Of a stretch of DNA of 41,518 bases, positions 8,493 through 17,396 are shown one piece after another. Source of the stretch: DATLFI01 sp035524895 (GTDB lineage Bacteria > Acidobacteriota > Thermoanaerobaculia > Multivoradales > Multivoraceae); NCBI GenBank assembly GCA_035524895.1, contig DATLFI010000116.1, positions 1 to 41,518 on the forward strand. The letters run 5' to 3'. A model generated the notes under the pieces. It did no database searches. It worked only from the letters and a program-made list of their open reading frames with translations, and was not told the origin of the DNA. Numbering within the stretch: the stretch's first letter is position 1; each line of letters begins with the position of its first letter. The position numbers and the translations under genes are program-made.

Positions 8493-11400
8493 ATGCGCCA
8501 CGAACTGCGCTTCTTCCTCAACGGACAGCGCTGCGCCGCGTCGGCAGACGAGGCGTTTCTGACGCTGTCCGACTACCTGAGACAGATCAGGCGTCTCGTC
8601 GGCACCAAGGTGGTGTGCGCGGAGGGCGACTGCGGCGCGTGCACCGTGCTGGTGGGGCGCGTCGACCCATGGTCGGGAGCAGGGTCGGCGGCTGCGCCGG
8701 GCTCGCTCCGCTACCAGGTGGTCGATGCGTGCATCGTGCTCCTGCACCAGCTCGACGGCACGCACGTCGTCACCGTCGAAGGGCTGGCCCGCGACGGCGA
8801 GCTGCACCCGGCGCAGCGGGCGATGGTCGATGGCTACGGCTCGCAGTGTGGCTACTGTACGCCGGGCTTCGTGGTCACGCTCGCCGGTCTCTTCGAGCAG
8901 GCGCGGGCCGAGGCGGTCGCCGGTGGCGAGGGAGCGGTCGACGGCCCGAGTGTCCGTCGCGCTCTGAGCGGCAACCTCTGTCGCTGCACCGGGTACGTGC
9001 AGATCCTGGAGGCGGCGCTCTCCGTGGACGTTGCGGCGACCCCGCGGCTGCGCGAGCTGTACGACGAGCGCGAGATGGCAGGTGAGCTATCGGCCCTCGC
9101 GAGCGAGCCGGTCGAGATCGTCGACGGCGAGCGCGGTGCCTACCTGCCGGTCGAGCTCGGTGACGCCTGCGCCTGGCGCGTGGCTCACCCCGGGAGCCTG
9201 GTGGTGGCGGGCGCCACCGACGTCGGTGTGTTGGTCAACAAGGAGCGCCTCGAGCCGAGTCTCATGCTCGGCGTCGGCCCGCGCATCCCAGGGTTCGATG
9301 CTGTCGAACGTGCCAACGGCGTGTTGCTGCTAGGCGCGGGCGCGACCTGGAGCGCGGTGCTCGCTGCGACTCGGCGCGACGTGCCCGAGCTGGCGCGCCT
9401 CATCGAGCTGTTCGGCGCGCCGCAGATCCGCAACCTCGCGACCGTGGGCGGCAACGTAGTCAACGCCTCGCCGATCGCCGACTCGCTGCCGTTCTTGCTC
9501 GTCATGGGTGCGACGCTCGAGCTGGTTTCGCCTCGCGGGTCGCGACAGGTCGCGGTCGAAGACTTCTTGCTCGGCTACAAGCGAGTCGACCTCAAGAGCG
9601 ACGAGCTGCTGGCTCGGCTCGCCGTGCCGCTGCCGACCAGCGGCGAGGTGCTGGGTCTCTACAAGATGTCGAAGCGGCGCGACCTCGACATCTCCACGGT
9701 GTGCGCGGCGGTGCTGGTCGGTCTCGACGGCGATCGCATCGCGCGGGCCCGGGTCGCCATGGGTGGCGTGGCTGCCACCGCGGTGCGACTGCGCGCGACC
9801 GAGGAGTGGCTCGAGGGGCGGGCGTTCGGCGAGGAGACCCTGCGCGCCGCGGGGCGTCTCGCCGCCGGCGAGGTATCGCCGATCTCCGACGTGCGTGGCA
9901 GCGCGGGGTACCGCGGCCGACTGGTCGAGAGCTCGTTCGCGAAGCTCTGGTACGACGCCCTCACCCCTGCCCCTCTCCCAGAGGGAGAGGGGAGGAACGC
10001 TTGCACCCCTGCCCCTCTCCCAGAGGGAGAGGGGAGTAGCGCCCTCGCCGCTGCTGGGCGGCCGGGCGACGGGGTGCCGCACGACTCGGCACTGGGCCAC
10101 GTGACGGGCGCGGCGCGCTACGCCGACGACTTGCCTTGGCTCGAAGGCGAGCTGCACGTCGTACTCGTGGGAAGCCCTGTCGCTTGCGGGACGCTGGTGG
10201 GAGTCGATACCTCGGCCGCGCTCGAGGTGCCAGGAGTGGTGGCGGTGTACACGCACCGCGACCTGCCGGGACACAACCTCTGGGGGCCGATCTTCGTCGA
10301 CGAGCCGGTGCTCGCCCACGCGCGCGTGGAGTACCTGGGGCAGCCGGTGGCCGTGGTGGCGGCGGAGACGCCTGATGCGGCTCGGCGCGCCCGTAAGTTG
10401 GTGCGCGTCGAGGTCACCGGAGAGCCGCCCGTGCTCGATATCGACACGGCGCTCGAGCGCGGCTGGTTCCTCGGCCCGGAGCGCAGGATCCAGCGCGGGG
10501 ACCTCGACGCCGGCTTCGCAGCGGCGCGCCACGTGCTCGAGGGCACTTTCCGTTGCAACGGGCAGGAGCACTTCTACTTCGAGAGCCAGGCTGCGATCGC
10601 GGTGCCGGGCGAGGGCGGCGAGATTCGTGTCCACTCCTCGACCCAGAACCCGACCGAGATCCAGAAGGTCTGCGCGGAGGCGCTCGGGCTCGGCCACCAC
10701 CAGGTGGTGTGCGAGGTGCGCCGCATGGGCGGCGGGTTCGGCGGCAAGGAGACGCAGGGGACCATCCCAGCGGTCGCAGCGGCGCTGGTCGCTGCGAAGA
10801 CGGGCCGGGCGGCCCGCATCGTCTTCGGCAAGGAAGAGGACATGCGCAACACCGGCAAGCGGCACCCCTATCGCTGCGACTTCCGCGTCGGCTACGGCGC
10901 CGAGGGTCGCATCACCGCTGCTGAGCTGGTGTTCCACTCCAACGGCGGCGCCTACGCCGACCTGTCGACGGCCGTGATGGAGCGCACGCTGCTCCATGCC
11001 GACAACGCGTACTTCCTAGCCAATGTCTCGGTTCGCGGTCGCGTGTGCCGCACCAACTTGCCCCCCAACACCGCCTTCCGCGGCTTCGGCGGGCCGCAGG
11101 CGATGGCGGCGATCGAGCAGGTGATGGAGCGCATCGCGGCGCATCTCGGCAGGGACGCGCTCGACGTGCGTCTGACCAATCTCTACTCGGACGATCCTTC
11201 GAGCGGACGCACGACCACTCCGTACGGCCAGGAGGTGCGCGGCAATCTTTTGCCGCAGATATTCCACGAGCTGGAACGCATGTCCGAATATCGACGGCGA
11301 CGCGATGCGATCGAGGTCTTCGGCGCCGCGTCGCGCACGCACCTGCGCGGGATCGCGATGGTGCCGGTGAAGTTCGGCATCTCGTTCACCAACAAGACGC

Positions 11401-12473
11401 TCAACCAGGGCAACGCCCTCGTGCACGTGTACACCGACGGCACGGTACAGGTCTCGACCGGCGCCACCGAGATGGGCCAAGGGGTCAACACCAAGCTCGC
11501 GATCCTCGCGGCCGAGGAGCTGGGGATCGAGCTTGCGGCCGTCAAGGTGCTGGCGACATCGACGGACCGCAACAACAACACCTCGCCGACCGCAGCTTCC
11601 GCCAGCACCGATCTCAACGGCACGGCGGTGGTGCGCGCCTGCGAGACGATCCGCGCGAGGCTCGTCGAGCTCGCCGCCAGGCACCTCGCGGCGCCGGCGT
11701 CCGGGAGCGACACGCTCGCACCCTCGCCCGAGGACGTGGTCTTCGCTGGCGGCGAGGTCTTCGACCAACGGCGCACCGAGCGCAGGATGGGCTTCGCGGA
11801 GCTGGCGCAGCTCGCCCATCGCGAGCGGGTCGACCTCGGGGCGCGTGGCTTCTACGCCACGCCCGACATCGATTTCGATCGCGAGACCGGTCGCGGCAAC
11901 CCCTTCTACTACTTCACCAACGGCTGCGCCGTAGCCGAGGTACTGCTGGATCGCTTCACCGGCGAGCTGAAGGTGGAACGGCTCGACGTGCTGATGGACG
12001 CCGGCCGGATGATCCACCATGAGATCGAGCGTGGCCAGGTGATCGGGGGATTGGTGCAGGGCATCGGCTGGGTGACGACCGAGGAGCTGGTCTACGGCGC
12101 GAAGGGCGAGCTGCTCTCGCCGTCGCCGACCACCTACAAGGTCCCGAACATCACCGACGTGCCCGAGGACTTTCGCGTCGAGTTCGTCGACAACGACCGC
12201 AACCGCCACAACCTGCGCAGCACCAAGGCAGTCGGGGAGCCGCCGCTGATGCTCGGCATCGCGGTGTGGGCGGCGATCTATCACGCGCTTGCGCAGGTGA
12301 GGCCGGGCGCGGTGCCCGACCTGCGGCTGCCGGCGACGCACGAGGAGATCGTGACCTGCCTGGCGCGGCTCGAGGAGGGCCGGCCGTCGCGGCGCGCGTC
12401 AGGAGGAGCCGGCCGGAGCGCCCTGGCAGTGCGGCTCGAGCCGGTCGGGAACGAGGTTGCGCGCCCGTCGTGA
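8493..12473 (+). CDS. xdh: Single-chain xanthine dehydrogenase (2Fe-2S, FAD and molybdopterin domains)
   Basis: Oxidises hypoxanthine and xanthine to urate. The 1326-residue chain combines what many bacteria encode as XdhA and XdhB. Residues about 1-175 hold two 2Fe-2S sites (CAEGDCGACTV, SQCGYCTPG, GNLCRCTGY). About 215-485 is the FAD domain (VVAGATDVGVLV, ATVGGNVVNASPIADS, MSKRRDLDIS). After a linker (about 490-520), the Moco domain starts at PHDSALGHVTGAARYADD and contains GGGFGGKE, FRGFGGPQ (substrate-binding arginine) and KAVGEPPLMLG (catalytic glutamate). I use the ATG at 8493; a TTG at 8469 in frame would add eight residues. The linker is a translated tandem palindromic repeat, listed separately. 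No XdhC-type cofactor-insertion gene is in the window. Confidence 0.95.
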   Translation: MRHELRFFLNGQRCAASADEAFLTLSDYLRQIRRLVGTKVVCAEGDCGACTVLVGRVDPWSGAGSAAAPGSLRYQVVDACIVLLHQLDGTHVVTVEGLARDGELHPAQRAMVDGYGSQCGYCTPGFVVTLAGLFEQARAEAVAGGEGAVDGPSVRRALSGNLCRCTGYVQILEAALSVDVAATPRLRELYDEREMAGELSALASEPVEIVDGERGAYLPVELGDACAWRVAHPGSLVVAGATDVGVLVNKERLEPSLMLGVGPRIPGFDAVERANGVLLLGAGATWSAVLAATRRDVPELARLIELFGAPQIRNLATVGGNVVNASPIADSLPFLLVMGATLELVSPRGSRQVAVEDFLLGYKRVDLKSDELLARLAVPLPTSGEVLGLYKMSKRRDLDISTVCAAVLVGLDGDRIARARVAMGGVAATAVRLRATEEWLEGRAFGEETLRAAGRLAAGEVSPISDVRGSAGYRGRLVESSFAKLWYDALTPAPLPEGEGRNACTPAPLPEGEGSSALAAAGRPGDGVPHDSALGHVTGAARYADDLPWLEGELHVVLVGSPVACGTLVGVDTSAALEVPGVVAVYTHRDLPGHNLWGPIFVDEPVLAHARVEYLGQPVAVVAAETPDAARRARKLVRVEVTGEPPVLDIDTALERGWFLGPERRIQRGDLDAGFAAARHVLEGTFRCNGQEHFYFESQAAIAVPGEGGEIRVHSSTQNPTEIQKVCAEALGLGHHQVVCEVRRMGGGFGGKETQGTIPAVAAALVAAKTGRAARIVFGKEEDMRNTGKRHPYRCDFRVGYGAEGRITAAELVFHSNGGAYADLSTAVMERTLLHADNAYFLANVSVRGRVCRTNLPPNTAFRGFGGPQAMAAIEQVMERIAAHLGRDALDVRLTNLYSDDPSSGRTTTPYGQEVRGNLLPQIFHELERMSEYRRRRDAIEVFGAASRTHLRGIAMVPVKFGISFTNKTLNQGNALVHVYTDGTVQVSTGATEMGQGVNTKLAILAAEELGIELAAVKVLATSTDRNNNTSPTAASASTDLNGTAVVRACETIRARLVELAARHLAAPASGSDTLAPSPEDVVFAGGEVFDQRRTERRMGFAELAQLAHRERVDLGARGFYATPDIDFDRETGRGNPFYYFTNGCAVAEVLLDRFTGELKVERLDVLMDAGRMIHHEIERGQVIGGLVQGIGWVTTEELVYGAKGELLSPSPTTYKVPNITDVPEDFRVEFVDNDRNRHNLRSTKAVGEPPLMLGIAVWAAIYHALAQVRPGAVPDLRLPATHEEIVTCLARLEEGRPSRRASGGAGRSALAVRLEPVGNEVARPS
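9962..10036 (+). repeat. Tandem pair of REP-like palindromes translated in frame inside xdh
   Basis: Two identical 33-bp copies lie at 9962-9994 and 10004-10036 with a 42-bp period. Each contains a perfect hairpin, CCCCTCTCCC-AGA-GGGAGAGGGG. Because 42 is 14 codons, both copies encode the same peptide, TPAPLPEGEG. They sit exactly between the XdhA-like and XdhB-like halves. Palindromes of this sort are usually intergenic. Confidence 0.85.
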
Positions 12474-12513
12474 AACCATGCCGGGTGCAGCAACGTCTAC
12501 GATGTCCGAGGGC

Positions 12514-14313
12514 ATGATCCGTACTCCTCTCCATCGCTACGTCTCCGGCTTGCTCGGGCTCGTGCTCACGTGCGCGGTGATCGGCTGCGCCTCGGGGAGC
12601 GGGCCGGCGCCGAAGGCCGCGCCGCCGCCGATCGAGATCACCTACACCCCGATCACCCCGATCGAGGAGGAGCCCGGGCCGCCGGCGCTCGTCGAGGTGC
12701 CGCTCGAGCCGCTGCAGCCGCTAGGCGAGCCTGAGGCGCCGGTCGACGAGGCTCTCGCCGAGACCGTACCAGCCGCCGACCCCGCGGCGCTGCTTGCCGT
12801 CTCGCTCGCGACCTTCGAGCAAGCCCAGGAGCTGTGGCAGCAGGGCGACATCGACGCGGCCTTGGCCGCGCTCGACCAGGCCTACGCCGCGATGGCCGAC
12901 GCGCGGGCCGACGAGGATCCCGAGCTGCTGCGCCAGCAAGAGGACCTGCGACGGCTGATCGCCCGGCGCGTGGTCGAGGTCTACGCGTCGCGACGCACGG
13001 TGGTCGGCGATGCCGACGCCGCGATCCCCATGGTGCTCAACGACCACGTGCGTCGCGAGATCGCGAGCTTCCAGGGGTCCGAGCGCAAGGAGTTCCTCGC
13101 CGGGTTCGAGCGCTCGGGCCTCTTCCGTCCGCGGATCCTCGCGGAGCTCCGCGCGGCGGGCCTGCCCGAGCAGCTCTCGTGGCTGCCGATGGTGGAGAGC
13201 TGGTACAAGGTGCGCGCACTATCGACGGCTCGCGCTCTCGGCATGTGGCAGTTCATCCCCTCGACCGGCTACCGCTTCGGCCTGAGCCGCAGCGACTGGG
13301 TGGACGAGCGGATGGACCCGGAGAAGTCGACCACCGCCGCGCTCGCCTACCTCACCGAGCTCCACGACATGTTCGGCGACTGGCTGACCGCGATCGCCGC
13401 TTACAACTGCGGCGAGACGCGCGTGCTGCGCACCATCAACCGCCAGCACCTCTCCTATTTCGATCAGTTCTGGGACCTCTACGAGCAGCTGCCACGCGAA
13501 ACTCGACGCTACGTGCCGCGTTTCCTGGCGGTGCTCGAGATCCTGCGAGATCCCTCGGCTTACGGTTTCGACGACTTGCCGGTTCCGCTCGACCCGCTGC
13601 CCGAGTCCAAGGTCGAGATCGCTCGCTCCGTGCGGCTCGCCGAGCTGGAGAAGAACCTCGGACTCGTGGCCGGCGAGCTCGCCGCGCTCAACCCGGAGCT
13701 GCGCTCCGGCGTCACGCCCAACGGCGTCTACCGGCTGCGCGTGCCCGATCGCACCGACGAGAAGCTGGTGATCGCCGCGGTGGGCGAGCTACCGGTGGCG
13801 ACTCGGCCGACTCCGACGCCGTCGGCGACCGGCACGCACGTGGTGCGCTCAGGCGAAACTCTGTCGACTATCGCGAGCCGCTACCGCGTCGCGACGAGCA
13901 CTCTGATGCGGCTCAACGGGCTCTCCGACCCCAACCGGCTGCGCGTGGGCCAGCGCCTGCGGGTTGCCGGCACCGCATCCTCAGTCCGTGGGGGTGGCGG
14001 TGGCGGTGGCGGGAGCGCAGCGACCTACACCGTGCGCCCGGGCGACAGCCTGTGGTTGATCGCCAGTCGCTACGGCACGACGGTCGATCGCCTGCGCCGG
14101 GACAACGGGCTCAACGGAAACGCGCTGCAGCCGGGCCAGCGCCTGAAGGTGAGCGCCGAGGCCGGGCGCGTCCACGTCGTGCGCAGCGGCGACACGCTCG
14201 GCAGGATCGCGAGCGCTCTGCGCATCTCGCTGCGCCAGTTGGCCGAGGCGAACGGCCTCACGCTGGCCAGCACGATCTACCCCGGCCAGCGGTTGCTGAT
14301 CCCGGGGAGCTGA
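12514..14313 (+). CDS. MltD-like lytic transglycosylase lipoprotein with three LysM domains
   Basis: Likely cleaves peptidoglycan glycan strands in the periplasm while anchored to a membrane. It is 599 residues from the ATG at 12514; in-frame starts at 12457 and 12502 would put extra residues before the signal. The signal ends in a lipobox, VIGC, at about residue 27. A proline-rich linker and a short helical region (about 85-150) precede the SLT domain: LSWLPMVES (catalytic glutamate), ALGMWQFIPSTG, AIAAYNCGE. Three LysM repeats follow near residues 446-490, 507-550 and 555-599 (HVVRSGETLS, YTVRPGDSLW, HVVRSGDTLG), with a poly-glycine spacer between the first two. It follows xdh by 40 bases, probably without a functional link. 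Confidence 0.9.
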   Translation: MIRTPLHRYVSGLLGLVLTCAVIGCASGSGPAPKAAPPPIEITYTPITPIEEEPGPPALVEVPLEPLQPLGEPEAPVDEALAETVPAADPAALLAVSLATFEQAQELWQQGDIDAALAALDQAYAAMADARADEDPELLRQQEDLRRLIARRVVEVYASRRTVVGDADAAIPMVLNDHVRREIASFQGSERKEFLAGFERSGLFRPRILAELRAAGLPEQLSWLPMVESWYKVRALSTARALGMWQFIPSTGYRFGLSRSDWVDERMDPEKSTTAALAYLTELHDMFGDWLTAIAAYNCGETRVLRTINRQHLSYFDQFWDLYEQLPRETRRYVPRFLAVLEILRDPSAYGFDDLPVPLDPLPESKVEIARSVRLAELEKNLGLVAGELAALNPELRSGVTPNGVYRLRVPDRTDEKLVIAAVGELPVATRPTPTPSATGTHVVRSGETLSTIASRYRVATSTLMRLNGLSDPNRLRVGQRLRVAGTASSVRGGGGGGGGSAATYTVRPGDSLWLIASRYGTTVDRLRRDNGLNGNALQPGQRLKVSAEAGRVHVVRSGDTLGRIASALRISLRQLAEANGLTLASTIYPGQRLLIPGS

Positions 14314-14359
14314 ACGAAGCCGCGCCGATGGCGTAGAGCGAACGCTCTCGCGGTGAGCG

Positions 14360-14956
14360 TCAGGGACTCGGCCGCGGCGGGGTGATCATGATGTGCGCGC
14401 CGGCGGTGTCGGGGAACATCAGCCACGGCGCGTTGCCCGCGGGCTGCGTCGGCAACCCCGTCGACTCGCCGGTGGCGAAGGGCACGTAGACCACCCAGCG
14501 CAAGAACGCCTCGCGCACCTCCCCTGTGGCGGGGTCGAATGCGCTGCCGATGAGCACGTGCAGCGTGCGCGGCTCGCGGGGCATAGCGAGCGTGCCGTCC
14601 TCGATCTCCTTCCAACGAGTCTGCTGCCGCTCGACTTCGGGCAGGCCCTGCGCCTGGAGCTCGCGGCCGCGGGCCATGAACGGCTCCAGGGACTCGTGGT
14701 AGCAGGCGGCGTTGAAGCGCTCGTCGCGCGGGTCGTCGGCGAGGCAGATGAGCTCGTTCTGGCGTTCACGCAGCACCACCAGCTTGCCGCCCGCGTCGTA
14801 GCCGAGGACGCCGGCTCCTTCGCGCCGGTCAGCGGGTGCTGCGAGCACCGCGGCGCGGATCTGGTCGTCGGGCGCGGGCGGCGCGACCTGCGCTGCGAGC
14901 GGCGGCGCCGAGAGAAGGATCGTCATCGTGGCGAGGCGTCGTGTCCAGGGGCTCAT
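14360..14956 (-). CDS. Secreted hypothetical protein
   Basis: A 198-residue protein with a signal peptide (basic start, hydrophobic about 8-19, cleavage near LAAQ). The mature part has two cysteines (ICLADD and ACYHES) that could pair, a helical ELQAQGLPEVERQQ segment, and a C-terminal beta-rich region ending in a proline-rich tail. I do not recognise the family. GAGG about 9 bases before the ATG supports the start. It lies downstream of the dehalogenase-like pair on the same strand, separated by the 14994-15162 array, and is convergent with the LysM protein. Confidence 0.7.
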   Translation of the reverse strand: MSPWTRRLATMTILLSAPPLAAQVAPPAPDDQIRAAVLAAPADRREGAGVLGYDAGGKLVVLRERQNELICLADDPRDERFNAACYHESLEPFMARGRELQAQGLPEVERQQTRWKEIEDGTLAMPREPRTLHVLIGSAFDPATGEVREAFLRWVVYVPFATGESTGLPTQPAGNAPWLMFPDTAGAHIMITPPRPSP

Positions 14957-14993
14957 GGCGGATTACCTCGGGCCGTGGGGTGTGCTCCACAGA

Positions 14994-15162
14994 CTACACC
15001 GCGGTGTTCTACACCGCGGTCCGACTACACCGCGGTGTCTACACCGCGGTCCGTCTACACCGCGGTGTTCTACACCGCGGTCCGTGTACATCGCGGTGTC
15101 TACACCGCGGTCCGTCTACACCGCGGTGTGTTACACCGCGGTCCGTCTACACCGCGGTCCGT
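14994..15162. repeat. Stop-codon-bearing tandem repeat array 1
   Basis: Eleven units with core CTACACCGCGGT follow each other at 14-16 bp spacing. Most alternate between a GT(T) and a CCG(A/T) tail, giving a higher-order period of about 30-31 bp. The core with GT forms a perfect palindrome, ACACCGCGGTGT. On the minus strand nine units contain TAG and one TAA (CTA/TTA on the plus strand); one is GTA, with no stop. The unit at 15147 supplies the stop and last codons of the dehalogenase-like gene. There are no unique spacers, so it is not a CRISPR. Confidence 0.92.
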
Positions 15163-16442
15163 GCCACCCACTGGGCGATGGTCGCCGAGATCTCCTCGCC
15201 CGCGTCCTCCTGGAGGAAGTGCCCGGCTCCGGCGACCAGCGGCGGCAGCTCGGCGCGACGCAGCAGCCGCCCGAAGTCCTCGCGCGCCGGCCGCGTGATG
15301 GGATCGGAGTCGGAGAACAGGACCAGGGCCGGCAGGTCCAGCTCGGAGAGGCGAGCCCGCGCTCGACGGTTCTCCCAGGCGGCGAGCTGGTCGCTGCGTA
15401 CCGGCACCAGGCGCGGGAACACCAGCGCTCCGGTCTGGTGTGATGGCGTCGGGAACGGCGCGGCATACGCGGCCGCCTCGGCGTTGGTGAACCCCGCACG
15501 GCGCACGGCGCGCTGCATCATCGCCGCGACGTCCAGGGTCGCGACGCGCTGCGAGAAGCGGCGCCATGCGAAGAATGCGTCGGAGGCACCGCTGCCGTCG
15601 GGGAGCGAGGTGTTCATCACCACGATGCGCCGGAATCGCTCCGGGTGCGCGGCGACGACCCGCAGACCCAACAGGCCACCCCAGTCCTGACACACCAAGG
15701 TCACGCCGCGCAGGTCGAGCGCTTCGATGTGCTTGCGCAGCCAGCGGGTGTGCGAACGGTAGGTGTATGCCGAAACCCCCACCGGCTTGTCGGAGCGACC
15801 GAAGCCGACGAGATCGGGCGCGACCACGCGTCCGGCCTTTGCGAGGGTCGGGATCATCTTGCGGTAGAGGTAGCTCCACGTGGGCTCGCCGTGCAGCAGG
15901 AGGAACGTCTCCGCCGCGCCCGCGACGCCGGCTTCGACGCGCGCCATTCGCAAGCCCTCGATCTCGAGGTACCTGGGCTCGTACGGGAAGTCGGGCAGTT
16001 GGTCGAAAGCAGCGTCCGGTGTGCGCGCGACGGAGTCCTCGGGCCAGGCGGCGGGTACCCCGGCTCGCTCGAAGACCTTCGCGACGTCGCCGGGATCGAG
16101 ACCGCCGCCGTGGGGCGCGGTGGTCGCCGCGAGCCACGAAGAGAAGGCGGCGAGGTCGGCGTCGATCTCGTGCTCGGGAGGTCGCGGCTCCCAACGCTCC
16201 CAGCAGCCGTAGAGTGTCGCGGTCGAGGGCCGGCCGCGGCCGAGGTCGCCCAGCTCGAGGCCGTAGAGATGGTCGTGGTCGGAGCGGAACCAGCGCCGCC
16301 CCGCGCGCAGGCCGACCACGCGCTCGACCGCCGCGGCGAGCTCAGGCCGCGCGTCGAGCTCCTGCTCGACCAGGATCGGGTCGAGCCGCAGGAGTGAGAG
16401 CTCCTCGGCGAGGTCGGCTTCGGTGGCGTCGAGCAGGCGCAT
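15147..16442 (-). CDS. Haloalkane-dehalogenase-type alpha/beta hydrolase with an N-terminal extension
   Basis: A 431-residue protein. The C-terminal roughly 300 residues match haloalkane dehalogenases: HGEPTWSYLYRKM (oxyanion region and a possible halide-binding tryptophan), DLVGFGRSDKP, CQDWGG (nucleophilic aspartate), FSDSDP (acid) and GHFLQED (histidine). A normal family member would begin near TPDAAFDQLPDFPYEP (about residue 140). The first 135 residues are an extra, mostly helical domain I do not recognise. The protein ends VARTAV, whose last codons and TAG come from repeat array 1. It lies 6 bases after the second hydrolase and is probably co-transcribed with it and the MBL gene. Dehalogenase activity is an inference; related hydrolases share the fold. 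Confidence 0.83.
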   Translation of the reverse strand: MRLLDATEADLAEELSLLRLDPILVEQELDARPELAAAVERVVGLRAGRRWFRSDHDHLYGLELGDLGRGRPSTATLYGCWERWEPRPPEHEIDADLAAFSSWLAATTAPHGGGLDPGDVAKVFERAGVPAAWPEDSVARTPDAAFDQLPDFPYEPRYLEIEGLRMARVEAGVAGAAETFLLLHGEPTWSYLYRKMIPTLAKAGRVVAPDLVGFGRSDKPVGVSAYTYRSHTRWLRKHIEALDLRGVTLVCQDWGGLLGLRVVAAHPERFRRIVVMNTSLPDGSGASDAFFAWRRFSQRVATLDVAAMMQRAVRRAGFTNAEAAAYAAPFPTPSHQTGALVFPRLVPVRSDQLAAWENRRARARLSELDLPALVLFSDSDPITRPAREDFGRLLRRAELPPLVAGAGHFLQEDAGEEISATIAQWVARTAV

Positions 16443-16448
16443 CGTGTC

Positions 16449-17390
16449 TCAGCGCGCGGGCCGCGCCAGCCACTCGATCATCGCGGCGACGAGATCCGGT
16501 CCGCGGTCGTCCTGGAGGAAGTGCGCTGCGCGGTCGAAGGTCACCGGACCCTCGGCGTGAGGAAGGAGCTGCTTCAGACGCTCCGCGTACTCGAGCGGGA
16601 AGACGTTGTCTCCAGGAGCCCAGAGCAGGAGCGTCGGGGTCCGCGAGAGCTCGGGGAGACGGTTCTCGATCGCGCGCATGTCGCCCCAACCGCGGTCGCC
16701 CTTGCGCATCGGGATGGTGCGGGGCCAGGTGAGCACGACGGCGTCGGACTCGGGCTCGTCGAAGACGTGGTGATAGGCGCGCGCCTCGGCCGCGCTCATG
16801 CCGCGCTGGGTGAGGACCGACGGGCCGTGGTGTGACAGGACCTTGGCCCGTTTCATCAGCGCCTGGCCTACGAGCGGCGCGTGCCAGGTCGTCCACGGCC
16901 GCGGCGAGGCGTGGAAGTCGCCGACGTGGCCGGTGAACAACCAGGTGTTCATCAGCACCAGCGCGCCGAGCCGTTCCTGACGCTGCAGCGCGGCGGCGAC
17001 GCCCTGTGGACCTCCCCAGTCCTGACCCACCAGCACGAAGTCGCGCAGCTCGAGCTGGTCGAGCAGGGAGACCAGGTCGGCCGCGTGATGCGCCAGCGTC
17101 AGGGCCGCGTCGGTTCGTGGGTGGTCGGAGTAGCCCGTACCGATCCAGTCCGGAGCGATGGCGCGGTAGCCGGCGGCCGTGAGCGGCCCGAAGAAGTCGC
17201 GGTAGAGGAACCCCCAGGTGGGATTTCCCGAGAGCAACAGCACCGGCCTCCCGTCGCGCGGTCCTTCGTCGACGAGAGCCATGGTGCGTCCGTTGACGAC
17301 CAGCGCGCGCTGCTCGTACGCGAAGATCTCGCGCAGCCAGCCCGGCTTGGGACGCAGCTCGGTGGGGCGGAGCCAGGTCTCGGAAGGCAT
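16449..17390 (-). CDS. Second haloalkane-dehalogenase-like alpha/beta hydrolase
   Basis: A 313-residue protein without the N-terminal extension of its neighbour. Motifs: SGNPTWGFLYRDF (oxyanion region), DWIGTGYSDHP, GQDWGG (nucleophilic aspartate followed by tryptophan), WAPGDNVFP (acid) and AHFLQDD (histidine). It differs enough from the downstream gene (GNPTW versus GEPTW, different cap) to be an old paralogue rather than a recent duplicate. It sits 6 bases from each neighbour, implying an MBL-HLD-HLD operon. Substrate unknown; halogenated alkanes, epoxides or esters are all possible. Confidence 0.83.
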   Translation of the reverse strand: MPSETWLRPTELRPKPGWLREIFAYEQRALVVNGRTMALVDEGPRDGRPVLLLSGNPTWGFLYRDFFGPLTAAGYRAIAPDWIGTGYSDHPRTDAALTLAHHAADLVSLLDQLELRDFVLVGQDWGGPQGVAAALQRQERLGALVLMNTWLFTGHVGDFHASPRPWTTWHAPLVGQALMKRAKVLSHHGPSVLTQRGMSAAEARAYHHVFDEPESDAVVLTWPRTIPMRKGDRGWGDMRAIENRLPELSRTPTLLLWAPGDNVFPLEYAERLKQLLPHAEGPVTFDRAAHFLQDDRGPDLVAAMIEWLARPAR

Positions 17391-17396
17391 CGGGGC

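Noticed and set aside
14994..15162. CRISPR array
   Set aside because: Units are 14-16 bp and directly adjoining with no unique spacers; no cas genes are present.
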